Shown here: one piece after another, positions 9,401 to 18,613 of the stretch
Layout of the letters: each line of letters opens with the position of its first letter
How positions within the stretch are numbered: position 1 is the first letter of the stretch
NCBI RefSeq assembly: GCF_904846285.1
Contig: NZ_CAJHAD010000001.1
Location: forward strand, 1 to 64,000
Origin: Psychrobacter immobilis
Lineage (GTDB): Bacteria > Pseudomonadota > Gammaproteobacteria > Pseudomonadales > Moraxellaceae
Reading direction: 5' to 3'
DNA length: 64,000 bases
Notes under the pieces: model-generated
What the model was told of the DNA's origin: nothing
The model's database searches: none
Seen by the model: the letters and a program-made list of their open reading frames with translations, nothing else
Made by a program: the position numbers and the translations under genes

Positions 9401-11821
9401 ATGTCTTTATTGGACTCAGTATTGCCATCAGAACCTACCAAAAAAATGATGATGAATGAGCCTGTCGATTCGCTTTTTGACAAAACGGCAAGCAATTTGG
9501 TCGGTAAACCCATTAACCGTGTCGATGGCTCACTAAAGGTCAGCGGACAAGCGCCTTATTCGGCAGAGATTTATCGAGAAAATCAAGTGTATGGCGTGTT
9601 GGTCAGTGCCAAGATTGCCAAAGGACAAGTGGAAAATATCGATAGTAGCGCTTTAGATGATATTCCTAGCATCATTAAAGTCGTTACCGATCCGCAGCAT
9701 TTTTTGCGAAACTCACAGCAAGGCGGCGAAACCAAAGCGCCGACACAGGGCGCCAGCGAGATTTTTTATCATGGGCAACCGATTGCTGTAGTCATTGCCG
9801 AAACCTTTGAAGCGGCAACCGAAGGCGCCAACGCTATCAAAGTCATTTATAAAGACGAAACTGAACAAGCGGCAATGAACTTTACCAAAGAGCTTGCAAG
9901 CGCCCATGATGTCGATGAAAAAAAAGGCGCAGATAAAAACGCTATAAAAGGTGATCCAGAACAAGGGCTTGCCGATTCTGCCGTTACGCTTGACCGCTTT
10001 TATCATACGCCAAGCCAGAGCAATTCGCCGATGGAGCCGCACGCCACGCTGGCCTATTGGGAAGACGATAAGCTCATCATGTACACCTCAAACCAGATGA
10101 TCGCCTCTTGTAAGCAGCAAGTGATGGACGCTTTGGCTTTAAATAAAGATCAGGTGCAATTGATCTCTTATTTTGTCGGCGGTGGCTTCGGTAGTAAATT
10201 AGGCATTGCACCTGAATCGATTGCAGCAGCGATTGCGGCAAAAGAGCTTGGTCGCCCTGTGCTAATCAGTATGACGCGTCCGCAAGTGATGGAGGCGACC
10301 GTCAGGCGCTCAAACACTCGTCAACGTATTGCTATTGGCTGTGATAAAGACGGCATCATCAATACTATGATTCACGATACCGTCAGTAGTAATTTACCGG
10401 GTGAGGCATTTTTTGAGCCGACGGCTTTGTCTACTAAATATTTATACCGCGGTGAAAATCGCCGGGTGAATTATAAAAAAGTAGATATGAATCAGGTGCT
10501 TTCTGGCTCTATGCGTGCGCCTGGCGAAGCGGTCGGTATGATTGCGGTTGAATGTGCGATGGATGAATTGGCCACGCAATTGAATATGGATCCGCTTGAG
10601 CTGCGCCGCCGTAACGAGCCTGAGCAAGATCCAAGCCAAGATATCCCGTTTTCAACGCGGCAACTGCTTGCGTGTATGGAGCAAGGGGCCGCACAGTTTG
10701 GTTGGGAGCAGCGCAACCCTAAACCTGCCAGCCAGTTAGAGGACGATTGGTGGATTGGCACGGGTATGGCGGCATCTGCTCGTGGTAACCAGTTGAAACC
10801 TTCAGAAGCGCGGGCGACACTGAAAATTGATCATTCGAAAGCACTTGGCGTTAAAGCCATTATCGAAACCGATATGACTGATATCGGTACTGGCTCTTAT
10901 ACGGTCTTTTCTCAGGTGGCCGCTGATTTACTGGGCTTGCCGATAGACCACATCGAGATGAAATTGGGCGATAGTGAATTGCCGCCTGCAGTTGGTTCAG
11001 GTGGTAGCATGGGCGCAGCAAGCGCTGGTAGTGGGGTTTATCTCGCCTGTGAGCAACTGCGTGAAATGCTGGCAGAAAAAGTTGGTCTTTATCCAGATAC
11101 CATTCAGCTTGATAAAGGTCAGATTAAACAAGCAGGCGAGCATGATCCTAGTATTTCAGAAGCGGCGGTAGAAACGCTTAAAGATAAAGTGCTAGGTTTA
11201 AAACACAAAGTCACTGAAAAAACCGGCTTAACGTTACCCAAGTCTGCTGCAGAAAAATACGATTTTAGCAATTTTCAGTCTTATGCACTGGCAGATATTA
11301 TCGCTGAATACGATGAGCAAAAGATTAGTGCTAAAGGTCAAATCGCGCCGGGTAAAAATGCCAAAAGCCACCGTCAGGCGTCTTTTGGTGCTAACTTTGT
11401 AGAAGTAGCGGTACATAGAGTGACCGGCGAGATTCGCGTGAAACGCATGGTAGGTGCATTCGCCGCTGGACGTATTCTCAACCAAAAAACAGCTACCTCG
11501 CAGTGCTACGGCGGTATGGTGTTTGGCATCGGCTCCGCGCTAATGGAAGAGGTCATCCATGATAAGCGCGATGGTCGCCTATGCAATCATGACCTTGCTG
11601 AATACCATATTCCAGTCAATGCTGATGTACCGCAACTGGAGGTGATATTGGTGGAAGAAGACGATCCTTATACCAACCCAATGCATATCAAAGGGATTGG
11701 CGAGACCGCTATATCAGGTGCTGCCGCTGCTATTGCCAATGCGATTTATAATGCGGTCGGCGTGCGAGTTTATGATTTCCCCATCACACTTGATAAGCTC
11801 CTTTATGAATTGCCCGAGTAG
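9401..11821 (+). CDS. paoC: Molybdenum aldehyde oxidoreductase, Mo-cofactor subunit
   Basis: The catalytic subunit, which should bind molybdopterin cytosine dinucleotide and hydroxylate aldehydes (possibly aromatic ones, as E. coli PaoABC does). The substrate-pocket FVGGGFGSK motif, the MRAPGEA segment and the C-terminal GIGETAISGA segment with the expected catalytic Glu are all present. At 806 residues it is longer than E. coli PaoC (about 730); extra sequence is evident at about residues 580-625, a Lys/Glu-rich stretch, and near residues 168-190. The start follows GAGGGAGC. A terminator candidate at 11902-11931 follows, then the maturation genes. Confidence 0.93.
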   Translation: MSLLDSVLPSEPTKKMMMNEPVDSLFDKTASNLVGKPINRVDGSLKVSGQAPYSAEIYRENQVYGVLVSAKIAKGQVENIDSSALDDIPSIIKVVTDPQHFLRNSQQGGETKAPTQGASEIFYHGQPIAVVIAETFEAATEGANAIKVIYKDETEQAAMNFTKELASAHDVDEKKGADKNAIKGDPEQGLADSAVTLDRFYHTPSQSNSPMEPHATLAYWEDDKLIMYTSNQMIASCKQQVMDALALNKDQVQLISYFVGGGFGSKLGIAPESIAAAIAAKELGRPVLISMTRPQVMEATVRRSNTRQRIAIGCDKDGIINTMIHDTVSSNLPGEAFFEPTALSTKYLYRGENRRVNYKKVDMNQVLSGSMRAPGEAVGMIAVECAMDELATQLNMDPLELRRRNEPEQDPSQDIPFSTRQLLACMEQGAAQFGWEQRNPKPASQLEDDWWIGTGMAASARGNQLKPSEARATLKIDHSKALGVKAIIETDMTDIGTGSYTVFSQVAADLLGLPIDHIEMKLGDSELPPAVGSGGSMGAASAGSGVYLACEQLREMLAEKVGLYPDTIQLDKGQIKQAGEHDPSISEAAVETLKDKVLGLKHKVTEKTGLTLPKSAAEKYDFSNFQSYALADIIAEYDEQKISAKGQIAPGKNAKSHRQASFGANFVEVAVHRVTGEIRVKRMVGAFAAGRILNQKTATSQCYGGMVFGIGSALMEEVIHDKRDGRLCNHDLAEYHIPVNADVPQLEVILVEEDDPYTNPMHIKGIGETAISGAAAAIANAIYNAVGVRVYDFPITLDKLLYELPE

Positions 11822-11901
11822 TTATCCTTACGTAATCCAGATGAATAGGACAATTGGAATAAACGAATTGGTAACTCATAGTTGATAACTGATATCAGCA
11901 A

Positions 11902-11931
11902 CCCGCTAGCGATTATTACTAGCGGTTTTTT
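11902..11931 (+). terminator. Terminator between paoC and the maturation genes
   Basis: CCGCTAGC pairs with CTAGCGG with an eight-base loop, then a T run. It may lower, rather than stop, expression of the two cofactor genes downstream. Confidence 0.75.
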
Positions 11932-11983
11932 ACAAGGCGAAACGTAATTTTAATATAAGAATAAATAGCATATAAGAGGGGTT

Positions 11984-13237
11984 ATGAATCAGGTCGCTGA
12001 TATTCTGAAACTAGCTAGCGAAGTACAGCAGCAAAACATCGATGCGGTGTTAGCAACGGTAGTGCGCACCGAAGGCTCGGCATATCGTCGGGCTGGCGCA
12101 ATAATGCTTATCTGCGCTGATGGGCGCTCGGTTGGGATGATTAGTGGTGGCTGCTTGGAGCCGCATATTATCAAACGCGCTTTTTGGTTGACGCGTAACG
12201 GCGCTAATGTGCAGGTTTATCAAACTGGTGATGAGCAGTTGGATGAAGAGGTCGGATATGGCGATAATAGCGATTTTGGGAATGAAAGTAACTTGGCCAG
12301 TGAGCTAAATTTTGGTTTGGGCTGTAACGGCAAGGTGAATGTGCTGTTTGAGCGTTTGACAGCTGCAATGCCGTTTTTAGAAGTTATTCGCCATGTTCGT
12401 CGTAGCCAACAACCTGCAGCGATAGCAACGTTAATTCGCTCAAATGACAATTGTTATTTGCCGATTGGACTGCGGCTAGATTTAGAAGAATATATTGCTA
12501 GCGGAAAGATAACGTCTATCAGTGAGGGTTGCACTGGTAATCAAGTATTAATTGATGACTCGAATGCTTTTACTTATCAGATTAAAGAGTTAGTTAAAAC
12601 TCTATCAACGTATAAATTTTCTGACAAAAAAACCGAATACGTTATCTTAAAAAATGGTGATATAACCACAGAATGGCTTATCCAGCGTCTACAGCCGCAA
12701 CACCGTTTGCTTATTTGCGGGGCAGGGAATGATGTGATGCCGCTTGTGACCATGGCCAAGCTACAGGACTGGCACGTCATCGTTATCGATAGCCGCGCTC
12801 AATATGCCACGCGATTGCGTTTTCCCGAAGCTGATATCGTGATGCCAGTAGCATTGGACGATAATGAAAAACTGCTTAAACTGAGTAATAATGCGGCGGT
12901 CGCGTTGATGTCGCACAGTTTGACCCAAGACCGCGCCCGTCTTTCGCTATTGCTAGAGCATTCGACTCATTATAAGTATCTTGGACAATTAGGCCCAAGT
13001 TATCGAACCGAGCGCTTAGTTAATGAGATTCGTGCTGTCAAAAATAATTCTGAGCGTCTAAATGACGGCGTGAAAAAGCTACATTATCCTATTGGTTATA
13101 AATTAGGTGGCGACGGCCCTGAAGCCTTAGCACTTGGCATCATGGCACAAATAAGCGCCGTTATGCACGAGCAAACTGCGCCCGCTGATTTTTTAGATAG
13201 CAATAATACCAAACCCGAAATATTGAGCTGGGTATGA
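11984..13237 (+). CDS. XdhC/PaoD-type molybdenum cofactor insertion protein
   Basis: The 417-residue protein is of the XdhC family, which binds the molybdenum cofactor, assists its sulfuration and hands it to the large subunit. Visible are the N-terminal VRTEGSAYRRAGAIML and SGGCLEPHI motifs (residues ~22-65) and the C-terminal Rossmann-like part from RLLICGAGND (~240), followed by YLGQLGPSYRTERL and GYKLGGDGPEALALGIMAQ. It is longer than E. coli PaoD (about 318 residues) because of an Asn/Glu-rich insertion near residues 85-110 and a longer linker. The position directly after paoABC supports a dedicated chaperone. The stop overlaps the next gene by four bases. Confidence 0.92.
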   Translation: MNQVADILKLASEVQQQNIDAVLATVVRTEGSAYRRAGAIMLICADGRSVGMISGGCLEPHIIKRAFWLTRNGANVQVYQTGDEQLDEEVGYGDNSDFGNESNLASELNFGLGCNGKVNVLFERLTAAMPFLEVIRHVRRSQQPAAIATLIRSNDNCYLPIGLRLDLEEYIASGKITSISEGCTGNQVLIDDSNAFTYQIKELVKTLSTYKFSDKKTEYVILKNGDITTEWLIQRLQPQHRLLICGAGNDVMPLVTMAKLQDWHVIVIDSRAQYATRLRFPEADIVMPVALDDNEKLLKLSNNAAVALMSHSLTQDRARLSLLLEHSTHYKYLGQLGPSYRTERLVNEIRAVKNNSERLNDGVKKLHYPIGYKLGGDGPEALALGIMAQISAVMHEQTAPADFLDSNNTKPEILSWV

Positions 13238-14031
13238 AGGAAAACGATTCAACGTCAAATAGCGCCGCAATACCAAATCAAAACTCTAGCCAGCAAACCA
13301 ACCATGCCATTATTATTCTAGCTAGTGGACTCAGTCGCCGTCTTGGTCAATCCAAACAGCTAATTTGTAAAAATGGTGTTCCTCTCATTAGGCATATGCT
13401 ACAACTCGCAATAACTACAAGTCCGCAAGCTATCATCATTGTCATTCCTAAAGGAGCAGGGAAGATAGCCAGTGAGGTAGCAAACCTGAGCGACACCCAT
13501 CTAAATGTCAAAATTATTATCAACCAAACTCCCGAAATAGGTATGGGACACAGTCTTTATATTGCTATTGAGGCGCTAACTCAATTTGTTAATGATAAAA
13601 ACTTTAATCATAAAGTGGTTGATCGAGTGTTAATCATGGGTGTTGACCAAATTCTATTGGATCTTGAACATGCAAAAGAGTTGCTAGCCGATAAGCATTT
13701 AGTGGTTGCCAGCGGTTATGAGCATTGGCAGATTTTCGATACGTTGCCAAAAGATGGGCATAGTGAGCGTAAAGCTGGTGCCAGTCATGAGTCGACAAAT
13801 CTTATCGTTGGTCTACCATTGGTTATTGATTATCTGCTACTTAAACAGTGGCAGTTTAATTTAAGTGGAGACAAAGGCCTACGTCATTTAATTAGAGCGT
13901 TACCGCCGCATCAATTGACAGTGGTGAATAATCCTAAGCTTAGCTACGATATCGATACCTCAGAGCAGCTCGCTTATGCCAGACAACAGGGCTGGGTTGA
14001 CGATGTGCTATGTGGCGTAATATGGTATTAG
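13234..14031 (+). CDS. MocA-like molybdenum cofactor cytidylyltransferase
   Basis: A 265-residue nucleotidyltransferase of the MobA/MocA type. It should attach CMP to molybdopterin to give the dinucleotide cofactor used by PaoC. The nucleotide-binding start IIILASGLSRRLGQSKQL (residues ~26-43; the family has LAAGxSxRxGxxK), the GMGHSL segment near 108 and the metal-binding MGVDQ near 136 are visible. The usual first Ala-Gly of LAAG is Ala-Ser here. Overlap with the XdhC-like gene shows translational coupling. A role on another sugar nucleotide is unlikely given the neighbours. Confidence 0.88.
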   Translation: MKENDSTSNSAAIPNQNSSQQTNHAIIILASGLSRRLGQSKQLICKNGVPLIRHMLQLAITTSPQAIIIVIPKGAGKIASEVANLSDTHLNVKIIINQTPEIGMGHSLYIAIEALTQFVNDKNFNHKVVDRVLIMGVDQILLDLEHAKELLADKHLVVASGYEHWQIFDTLPKDGHSERKAGASHESTNLIVGLPLVIDYLLLKQWQFNLSGDKGLRHLIRALPPHQLTVVNNPKLSYDIDTSEQLAYARQQGWVDDVLCGVIWY

Positions 14032-14213
14032 ATAGTTAAGAGAGAAGAGCTAGGAGTGTCACTCAAATAGCAGATATCAGGCTTATGATTACAATGCAAT
14101 GCTCAAACTTAAATAGTAACAGGAATACTCGAATCTATTACTACGGTCGTACAAGAGTGCAAATTGTCTGATATATAATTTGATTTTTGTTAACTATGAA
14201 ATAAGGGCGTCTT

Positions 14214-14735
14214 ATGAGTCATACATTATGGCTAGTAGTTGGTATCATCAGTATTCTTGGTGGTATCTTTGCTTTTTTTAACCCTCTTAGCGCCAGTTTC
14301 GCCGCCGAACAATTGGCTGGATTTGTATTTCTTCTCGTCGGTATATTGCAGTTCATTGCCCTGTTTCGTGCTTATACCACTACGGGTAAAGTGTTGGCTG
14401 CTATTGGCGGTGTGCTGGGTATATTAATCGGTATTGAGCTGCTACAAAACCCACTGCAAGGTATCTTAACCTTGACCATGGTGATTGCTATTTTATTTAT
14501 GGTAACCGGTATTGTGAGAGTGATGGTTGCTTTTGGTTTACGCAGAACAGTCGCTTTTGTTCCAATATTAATCTCAGGGCTTATCTCGATTGTATTGGCT
14601 ATCATGATTTTTACCAGCTATCCGCAATCAGCGACCTATATTCTCGGCGTCCTATTAGCGGTTGAGCTGATATCTAATGGTATTTCATTAATCATTTATT
14701 CACGTGTACAATCACCTTTGGTTAGCCGCTTATAA
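14214..14735 (+). CDS. HdeD-like membrane protein (DUF308)
   Basis: A 173-residue, almost wholly hydrophobic protein with about six transmembrane helices arranged as repeated pairs, matching the HdeD/DUF308 family. E. coli HdeD contributes to acid resistance at high cell density; the molecular role is unknown. Start codon 14214 follows AAGGGCG. It is a single gene with its own terminator shared with the converging methyltransferase gene. Confidence 0.85.
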   Translation: MSHTLWLVVGIISILGGIFAFFNPLSASFAAEQLAGFVFLLVGILQFIALFRAYTTTGKVLAAIGGVLGILIGIELLQNPLQGILTLTMVIAILFMVTGIVRVMVAFGLRRTVAFVPILISGLISIVLAIMIFTSYPQSATYILGVLLAVELISNGISLIIYSRVQSPLVSRL

Positions 14736-14787
14736 GTTCATAAACTTATAAATGACACGAACAATAAGTCATGCTATAAAATTCATA

Positions 14788-14820
14788 AAAAAGACGCCGT
14801 AAAATGGCGTCTTTTTTTAT
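14788..14820. terminator. Bidirectional terminator
   Basis: AAAAAGACGCC pairs with GGCGTCTTTTT. With A and T runs on both sides it can serve the HdeD-like gene and the converging methyltransferase gene. Confidence 0.85.
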
Positions 14821-14847
14821 TTATAACCTATTAGTGCTTATAAAAAT

Positions 14848-15507
14848 CTAACGCGAAAACGTCAAAATATGCCCCTTAAAAGGTAGCTCAAGATAAGAAG
14901 TATCCTCAGGTTTGACGTGCTTACTGCTAAAGCCAAACTCAACCATTTTATTGGTCAGCTTATTTTTGCGCCCGCGCCCAGGGTCAACGACGATGACCTC
15001 ACAAGTTGGTAAAGCATGACGCTCGATAAACTCTGCCAAGATATCGATATGCTGGTCTTCATAAAGCAAATCGCTACCGATAATGATATCAAATTTGCCA
15101 AGATGGCTATTGTCTTCTGCCCAGTCTAAACGCTCAAAGTTAATCTCTTTATTATTATTGAGCGTGGTGTTTCGATCCAAAAAGTACTCAACCGTTGGGT
15201 GATAATCGGTCGCTGTGATATCGGCATGGCGGTGGTTGAGTAATAAACTGGATAATGCCATACCGCAGCCAACTTCTAAGATACGTTTGCCAGCAATATC
15301 ATAATCAAGCATATGATTGGCTAGCACCAAACTTGATGGCCAAATCACGCCAAACATCGGCCATGACGCCGAGCAAATACCGAGGTCTAATGCCTCATTA
15401 TCAGGGTCACTAAATTGTTGATTGTCACGTAGGGTGCAAATATGGATATCGGTACTGCCAATTTCAATGGTTTGATAACGCACGCGCACGGTGGTCAGCG
15501 AAGTCAT
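14848..15507 (-). CDS. Class I SAM-dependent methyltransferase (METTL21-like)
   Basis: The 219-residue protein has the AdoMet-binding motif LEVGCGMALSS (about residue 78), an acidic residue ending strand 2 (ATDYHP), and DIIIGSDLLYEDQH after strand 4. This last motif is typical of the METTL21/protein-lysine methyltransferase branch, in which a D-(L/V)-(L/V)-Y motif is expected. A protein substrate is therefore likely but unidentified. I start at the ATG at 15507, preceded by AGGACAG; the longer frame from 15558 lacks a ribosome-binding site. Confidence 0.85.
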   Translation of the reverse strand: MTSLTTVRVRYQTIEIGSTDIHICTLRDNQQFSDPDNEALDLGICSASWPMFGVIWPSSLVLANHMLDYDIAGKRILEVGCGMALSSLLLNHRHADITATDYHPTVEYFLDRNTTLNNNKEINFERLDWAEDNSHLGKFDIIIGSDLLYEDQHIDILAEFIERHALPTCEVIVVDPGRGRKNKLTNKMVEFGFSSKHVKPEDTSYLELPFKGHILTFSR

Positions 15508-15868
15508 AAACTGTCCTAAAAAATAAGTAAGAATGCAAGGGTTAGCAAAGGATGCCACTTTCGAGGAATATATGTATTACAAAAGGTGGTTTGAAGCTCG
15601 AAAATGTGTAGATGTCTATCACGGACAACTGTTAAATGGTTATAGGCAGTATGACCTAACATTTGACAACTTGCTGTTAATTTTAAGGGTGTTCTTATTA
15701 CGCTATGAGATTATAAAAATAGAGACCGATTTGAGATACATAATCATCATAAAATTTAGATACAGACATAAAAAATGCACCTCTTATGGTTAAAGAATGC
15801 ATTTATATTAGGCAGCTAGTTTGATACAGTAATGGTCTAATTAAATATGGTATTGATAAAAGATGAGT
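15508..15868. other. Intergenic region without a supported gene
   Basis: AT-rich. A plus-strand open frame at 15533-15793 has no ribosome-binding site or family likeness and overlaps the methyltransferase leader, so I do not call it. A weak AATGCA/TGCATT hairpin lies near 15775-15805. Confidence 0.5.
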
Positions 15869-16483
15869 TTAATTAGTAAATCTAAGCCCAGAGGTTTTGA
15901 GCGCCCATACCAGCTCAACAAAGGCGCGATTGTTGGTCAAAGGTTCACCATCGATGATAAGCACGTAGCCTGAGCCATCAATCCAGAGAAATACAAAACT
16001 GGTTTCAGGAATCAACAAATCGACTTGCTGAAAGAAAGAGATAGCTTGGCTCTCTACCGCCCAGCCGCGTTGTTTTTGGCGCAGCATAAAGCCTGAAAAG
16101 TCAGCCGCCGCCACACTCAGCATGTCCGCTTCTCCTTGGCTATAGCCAATCCGTGCCAGACAAAACCCTTCATCAGAACCAATCGCCGCGCGGCGTTTAC
16201 CGGACAAGCTTGAAACCACATAGGGTAAAAACTGATCCAGTGGCAAGTTCGGGGCTGGCAAAAACAGCGAAAGTTTTTCAATCCAGCCATGTTCTAAAAA
16301 GCTGTCTAACCACTCATCAGAATAGCGTTCGAGCCAATCAGCGGCTAACAGCGTCTCGTTATGCGACAATAAATCTTGCAAGGATAGCTGCTCAGGCGTT
16401 GGTTCACTTTGCGAAAATGCCTCAAAAATACCGGCTGGGGTCAAGGTCAGATAGGTTTTATCAGCGTTTAAATAATAAGACAT
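15869..16483 (-). CDS. Unrecognised protein, possible roadblock-like C-terminal domain
   Basis: A 204-residue soluble protein that I do not recognise by family. Its N-terminal half is helical and acidic, with many Leu, Trp and Glu residues. From about residue 98 the order of elements resembles a roadblock/LC7 domain: a strand ending in SDEGFCLA, a loop, the helix ADMLSVAAADFSGFML, then two strands (SFVFLWIDGSGYVLIID) and a final helix. The true roadblock protein encoded at 18962-19324 has SNDGLMIA and a similar helix in the same order. This likeness is by eye and not proof. It is the last gene of a five-gene minus-strand cluster, 55 bases after the 208-residue gene. Confidence 0.7.
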   Translation of the reverse strand: MSYYLNADKTYLTLTPAGIFEAFSQSEPTPEQLSLQDLLSHNETLLAADWLERYSDEWLDSFLEHGWIEKLSLFLPAPNLPLDQFLPYVVSSLSGKRRAAIGSDEGFCLARIGYSQGEADMLSVAAADFSGFMLRQKQRGWAVESQAISFFQQVDLLIPETSFVFLWIDGSGYVLIIDGEPLTNNRAFVELVWALKTSGLRFTN

Positions 16484-16538
16484 AGCGGCTACCCGTTAGA
16501 TGAATGTTGATGATGCTATGAGAAAAACGATTTAGGAT

Positions 16539-17165
16539 TTAAGCGTTTTGTACATTTTTAGTTTGATCAAGTTTTTGCTGACAGTTATTCCAGCGGTCAT
16601 TGAATTGCCAATCACTTTTACCCAAGCGGAACCAAACTAATGAGAACGCCAGACGGTCGTTGCGAGCGATACAATGGGCAAAAAACTCGTTTTCAATTTG
16701 TTCTATGGTGTCAAAGTCTTGGTTATCACGCGCGAGCATCAAGTCACTGGTGATATCTTTGGCGATTTCTTTGGCGTCATCACTACTGATACGCAGTCGC
16801 TGGGTTTGTTCATTTAAGGATGGCGATACCAGTACGCTCCAGCGCGTTGCTAGCATGCTGTTTTTTTGGATATAGCTTTTTTTATCGATACAATCACGAA
16901 AGCCTTGCTCGATATGTGGCAGCAGTCGACCTTGCAAGCGGGTAAACATATTGGTGACATCATAGGGGATGTCGTACCAGCAGCCATAAAAGAAATCGGC
17001 TACGGCACCTTGCAGCGGCTCTTTTTCGTTTAAAAGTAGCGCAGCATTGATACGTTGTTCGTGAAAATGGCGGTTGTTTGGAGCGATAAATATTTTACGC
17101 GAATAAAGACGATAGACACGCCGCGCCGCCATTTCACTTTCTTTGATGAGATCTAAATCAGACAT
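16539..17165 (-). CDS. Unrecognised helical protein in the roadblock cluster
   Basis: A 208-residue protein with no signal peptide or membrane segment and no family that I recognise. It is predicted mostly helical and rich in Arg, Asp and Asn. Notable segments are RRVYRLYSRKIFIAPNNRHF near the N-terminus and FFYGCWYDIPYDVTNMFTRL near residues 57-77. The start is preceded by AGGACA at a good distance. The codon use is like that of its neighbours, so there is no sign of recent transfer. It lies between the binding-protein gene and the possible second roadblock-like gene, all on one strand. Confidence 0.75.
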   Translation of the reverse strand: MSDLDLIKESEMAARRVYRLYSRKIFIAPNNRHFHEQRINAALLLNEKEPLQGAVADFFYGCWYDIPYDVTNMFTRLQGRLLPHIEQGFRDCIDKKSYIQKNSMLATRWSVLVSPSLNEQTQRLRISSDDAKEIAKDITSDLMLARDNQDFDTIEQIENEFFAHCIARNDRLAFSLVWFRLGKSDWQFNDRWNNCQQKLDQTKNVQNA

Positions 17166-17365
17166 AAGCGTGTCCTGTTATTCATAGCACGATTAAAGAA
17201 TCTGTTAAAAAGTTATTAAAAGAACATTCGTAAAAATGCTATTAAACCATCGCTTTGAACAATCGCTATGACTTTATATGAGATAACGATTGTTGTTCAG
17301 CATTATTGTAGCGTAATAGGCTACAACTTAAGTAAGATGCCAATTAACCATGAATCACAAATAGG

Positions 17366-18115
17366 CTAATCAAGTAAAGTTTGCATCAAATCAATCATAA
17401 ATTCAGCGTCTTCTTCATCCATGGCTTCAAAACCTTGCGGCATACCAAGTTCAGCCAACGCTTCTTTGCCATCATCATCGTTATGCATATTCAGAATGGC
17501 ATTCATAAGAATTTCTGTATCAGGAAAGCCGTCTTTAATGAGCAAGACGTGGCTGATATCTGCTAAGTCACTTTCGATTAACACCGACAATTGCGCTTTG
17601 GTTAAGCGTGAAAAGCTATGAAAAATCTCCGCTAAAAAGAAAGCGGCTTGCGCCTCTCCTTTAATCACTTGACGTGCTGCTGCTTGATAAGTCTCAGTGA
17701 CTGTCCAATTAAGGTCAGCTTCTTCGATATCGACTGCTTCAAGTAAACGCAAACCAATCAATTTTACATCGCGGTTATCAGCCATCGCTATGGTAGCGCC
17801 AGCTTTGATGTCCTCTAAGTGATTGATGTCGCTATTTGCAGCAGCGGCAATGACCATTTCATCCGATTTACCGATAGGACGCGCAACCGCACGGTAGCCT
17901 TGCTCACGGATAAGTGTGGCAGCATCAAAAGGGTTGGCATAAATGACTTGAATGTCGCCTTGATTGATAATGGCTTCTTGTTCAGCATGCGAGGCGGGGA
18001 TGTTTAGGTGCATATTGAGATTGGCACGCTTTTGAATCAAGATATTAAACATGTGCCAGCCTGCAAAACGCTCCGGCGAAAAATCAGGGGCGATTAACAT
18101 ATTATGTGTCGTCAT
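17366..18115 (-). CDS. Cytosolic PhnD/SsuA-like substrate-binding domain protein
   Basis: A 249-residue protein with a type 2 periplasmic-binding fold of the PhnD/NMT1 kind: an opening MLIAPDFSPERF strand, YANPFDAATLIREQGYRAVARP, IAAAANSDINHLEDIKAGATIAMAD, and VIKGEAQAAFFLAEIFHSF. It begins MTTHNMLIAP with no signal peptide, no lipobox and no transmembrane helix, and no ABC permease or ATPase is nearby. I infer an intracellular ligand sensor, not a transporter part. The C-terminus is acidic (EEDAEF). Its start lies three bases beyond the PAS gene stop and its GAGGA site is inside that gene, so the two are translationally coupled. Confidence 0.8.
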   Translation of the reverse strand: MTTHNMLIAPDFSPERFAGWHMFNILIQKRANLNMHLNIPASHAEQEAIINQGDIQVIYANPFDAATLIREQGYRAVARPIGKSDEMVIAAAANSDINHLEDIKAGATIAMADNRDVKLIGLRLLEAVDIEEADLNWTVTETYQAAARQVIKGEAQAAFFLAEIFHSFSRLTKAQLSVLIESDLADISHVLLIKDGFPDTEILMNAILNMHNDDDGKEALAELGMPQGFEAMDEEDAEFMIDLMQTLLD

Positions 18116-18118
18116 GAT

Positions 18119-18613
18119 TTACGCTTCCTCGTCTTGTTTCATTTGGGCGTATTGAGCGATTGCCGCATCAATTTTGCTGCGTGATGGCTTACGGCGTACC
18201 GAAGTATAGCCAACGGTTTCGCCGCGGCGGACGTTCGGCACAACAGTGGCATAAACCCAGTAATGGCTACCGTCTTTGCATAGGTTCTTGACATAGCCGT
18301 GCCATTTTTGCCCAGCATCGGCAGTCGACCACAAGTCTTTATAGGCCGCTTTTGGCATGTCAGGATGACGCAAAATATAATGCTGCTTGCCGATTAATTC
18401 ATCGACGTCATAGCCGCTAATCTCGACAAAGGCATCATTAACGTGCGTCAAAACACCGTTTAAATCGGTACGTGACACAATCAATTTACCGTCAGGGTAA
18501 GGGCGTTCGATACCAGTATCATAGACAGTGCGCGAAGTGCCATCGTGATAAGTCATGGTGACTTGTTCGGCTGGCATCTCAGGCTTCATGGCGTCGGGGA
18601 GTGGAGAACCCAT
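18119..18613 (-). CDS. Stand-alone PAS-domain protein (Aer-like)
   Basis: A 164-residue protein with one PAS domain at about residues 40-140. The segment LIVSRTDLNGVLTHVNDAFVEISGYDVDELIGKQHYILRHPDMPKAAYKDLW has the features of the Aer redox/energy-sensor PAS, including the RHPDMP motif (~89-94) and the Trp that follows; Aer-type PAS domains bind FAD. There is no HAMP, methyl-accepting, kinase or GGDEF domain, so its output must be another protein. An AAAGGAG site lies seven bases before the start. It is coupled to the binding-protein gene and lies 348 bases from the roadblock gene. Confidence 0.88.
   Translation of the reverse strand: MGSPLPDAMKPEMPAEQVTMTYHDGTSRTVYDTGIERPYPDGKLIVSRTDLNGVLTHVNDAFVEISGYDVDELIGKQHYILRHPDMPKAAYKDLWSTADAGQKWHGYVKNLCKDGSHYWVYATVVPNVRRGETVGYTSVRRKPSRSKIDAAIAQYAQMKQDEEA

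Noticed and set aside
15533..15793. Plus-strand open frame of 86 codons
   Set aside because: No ribosome-binding site, Ile/Tyr/Arg-rich product without family likeness, and overlap with the methyltransferase leader.
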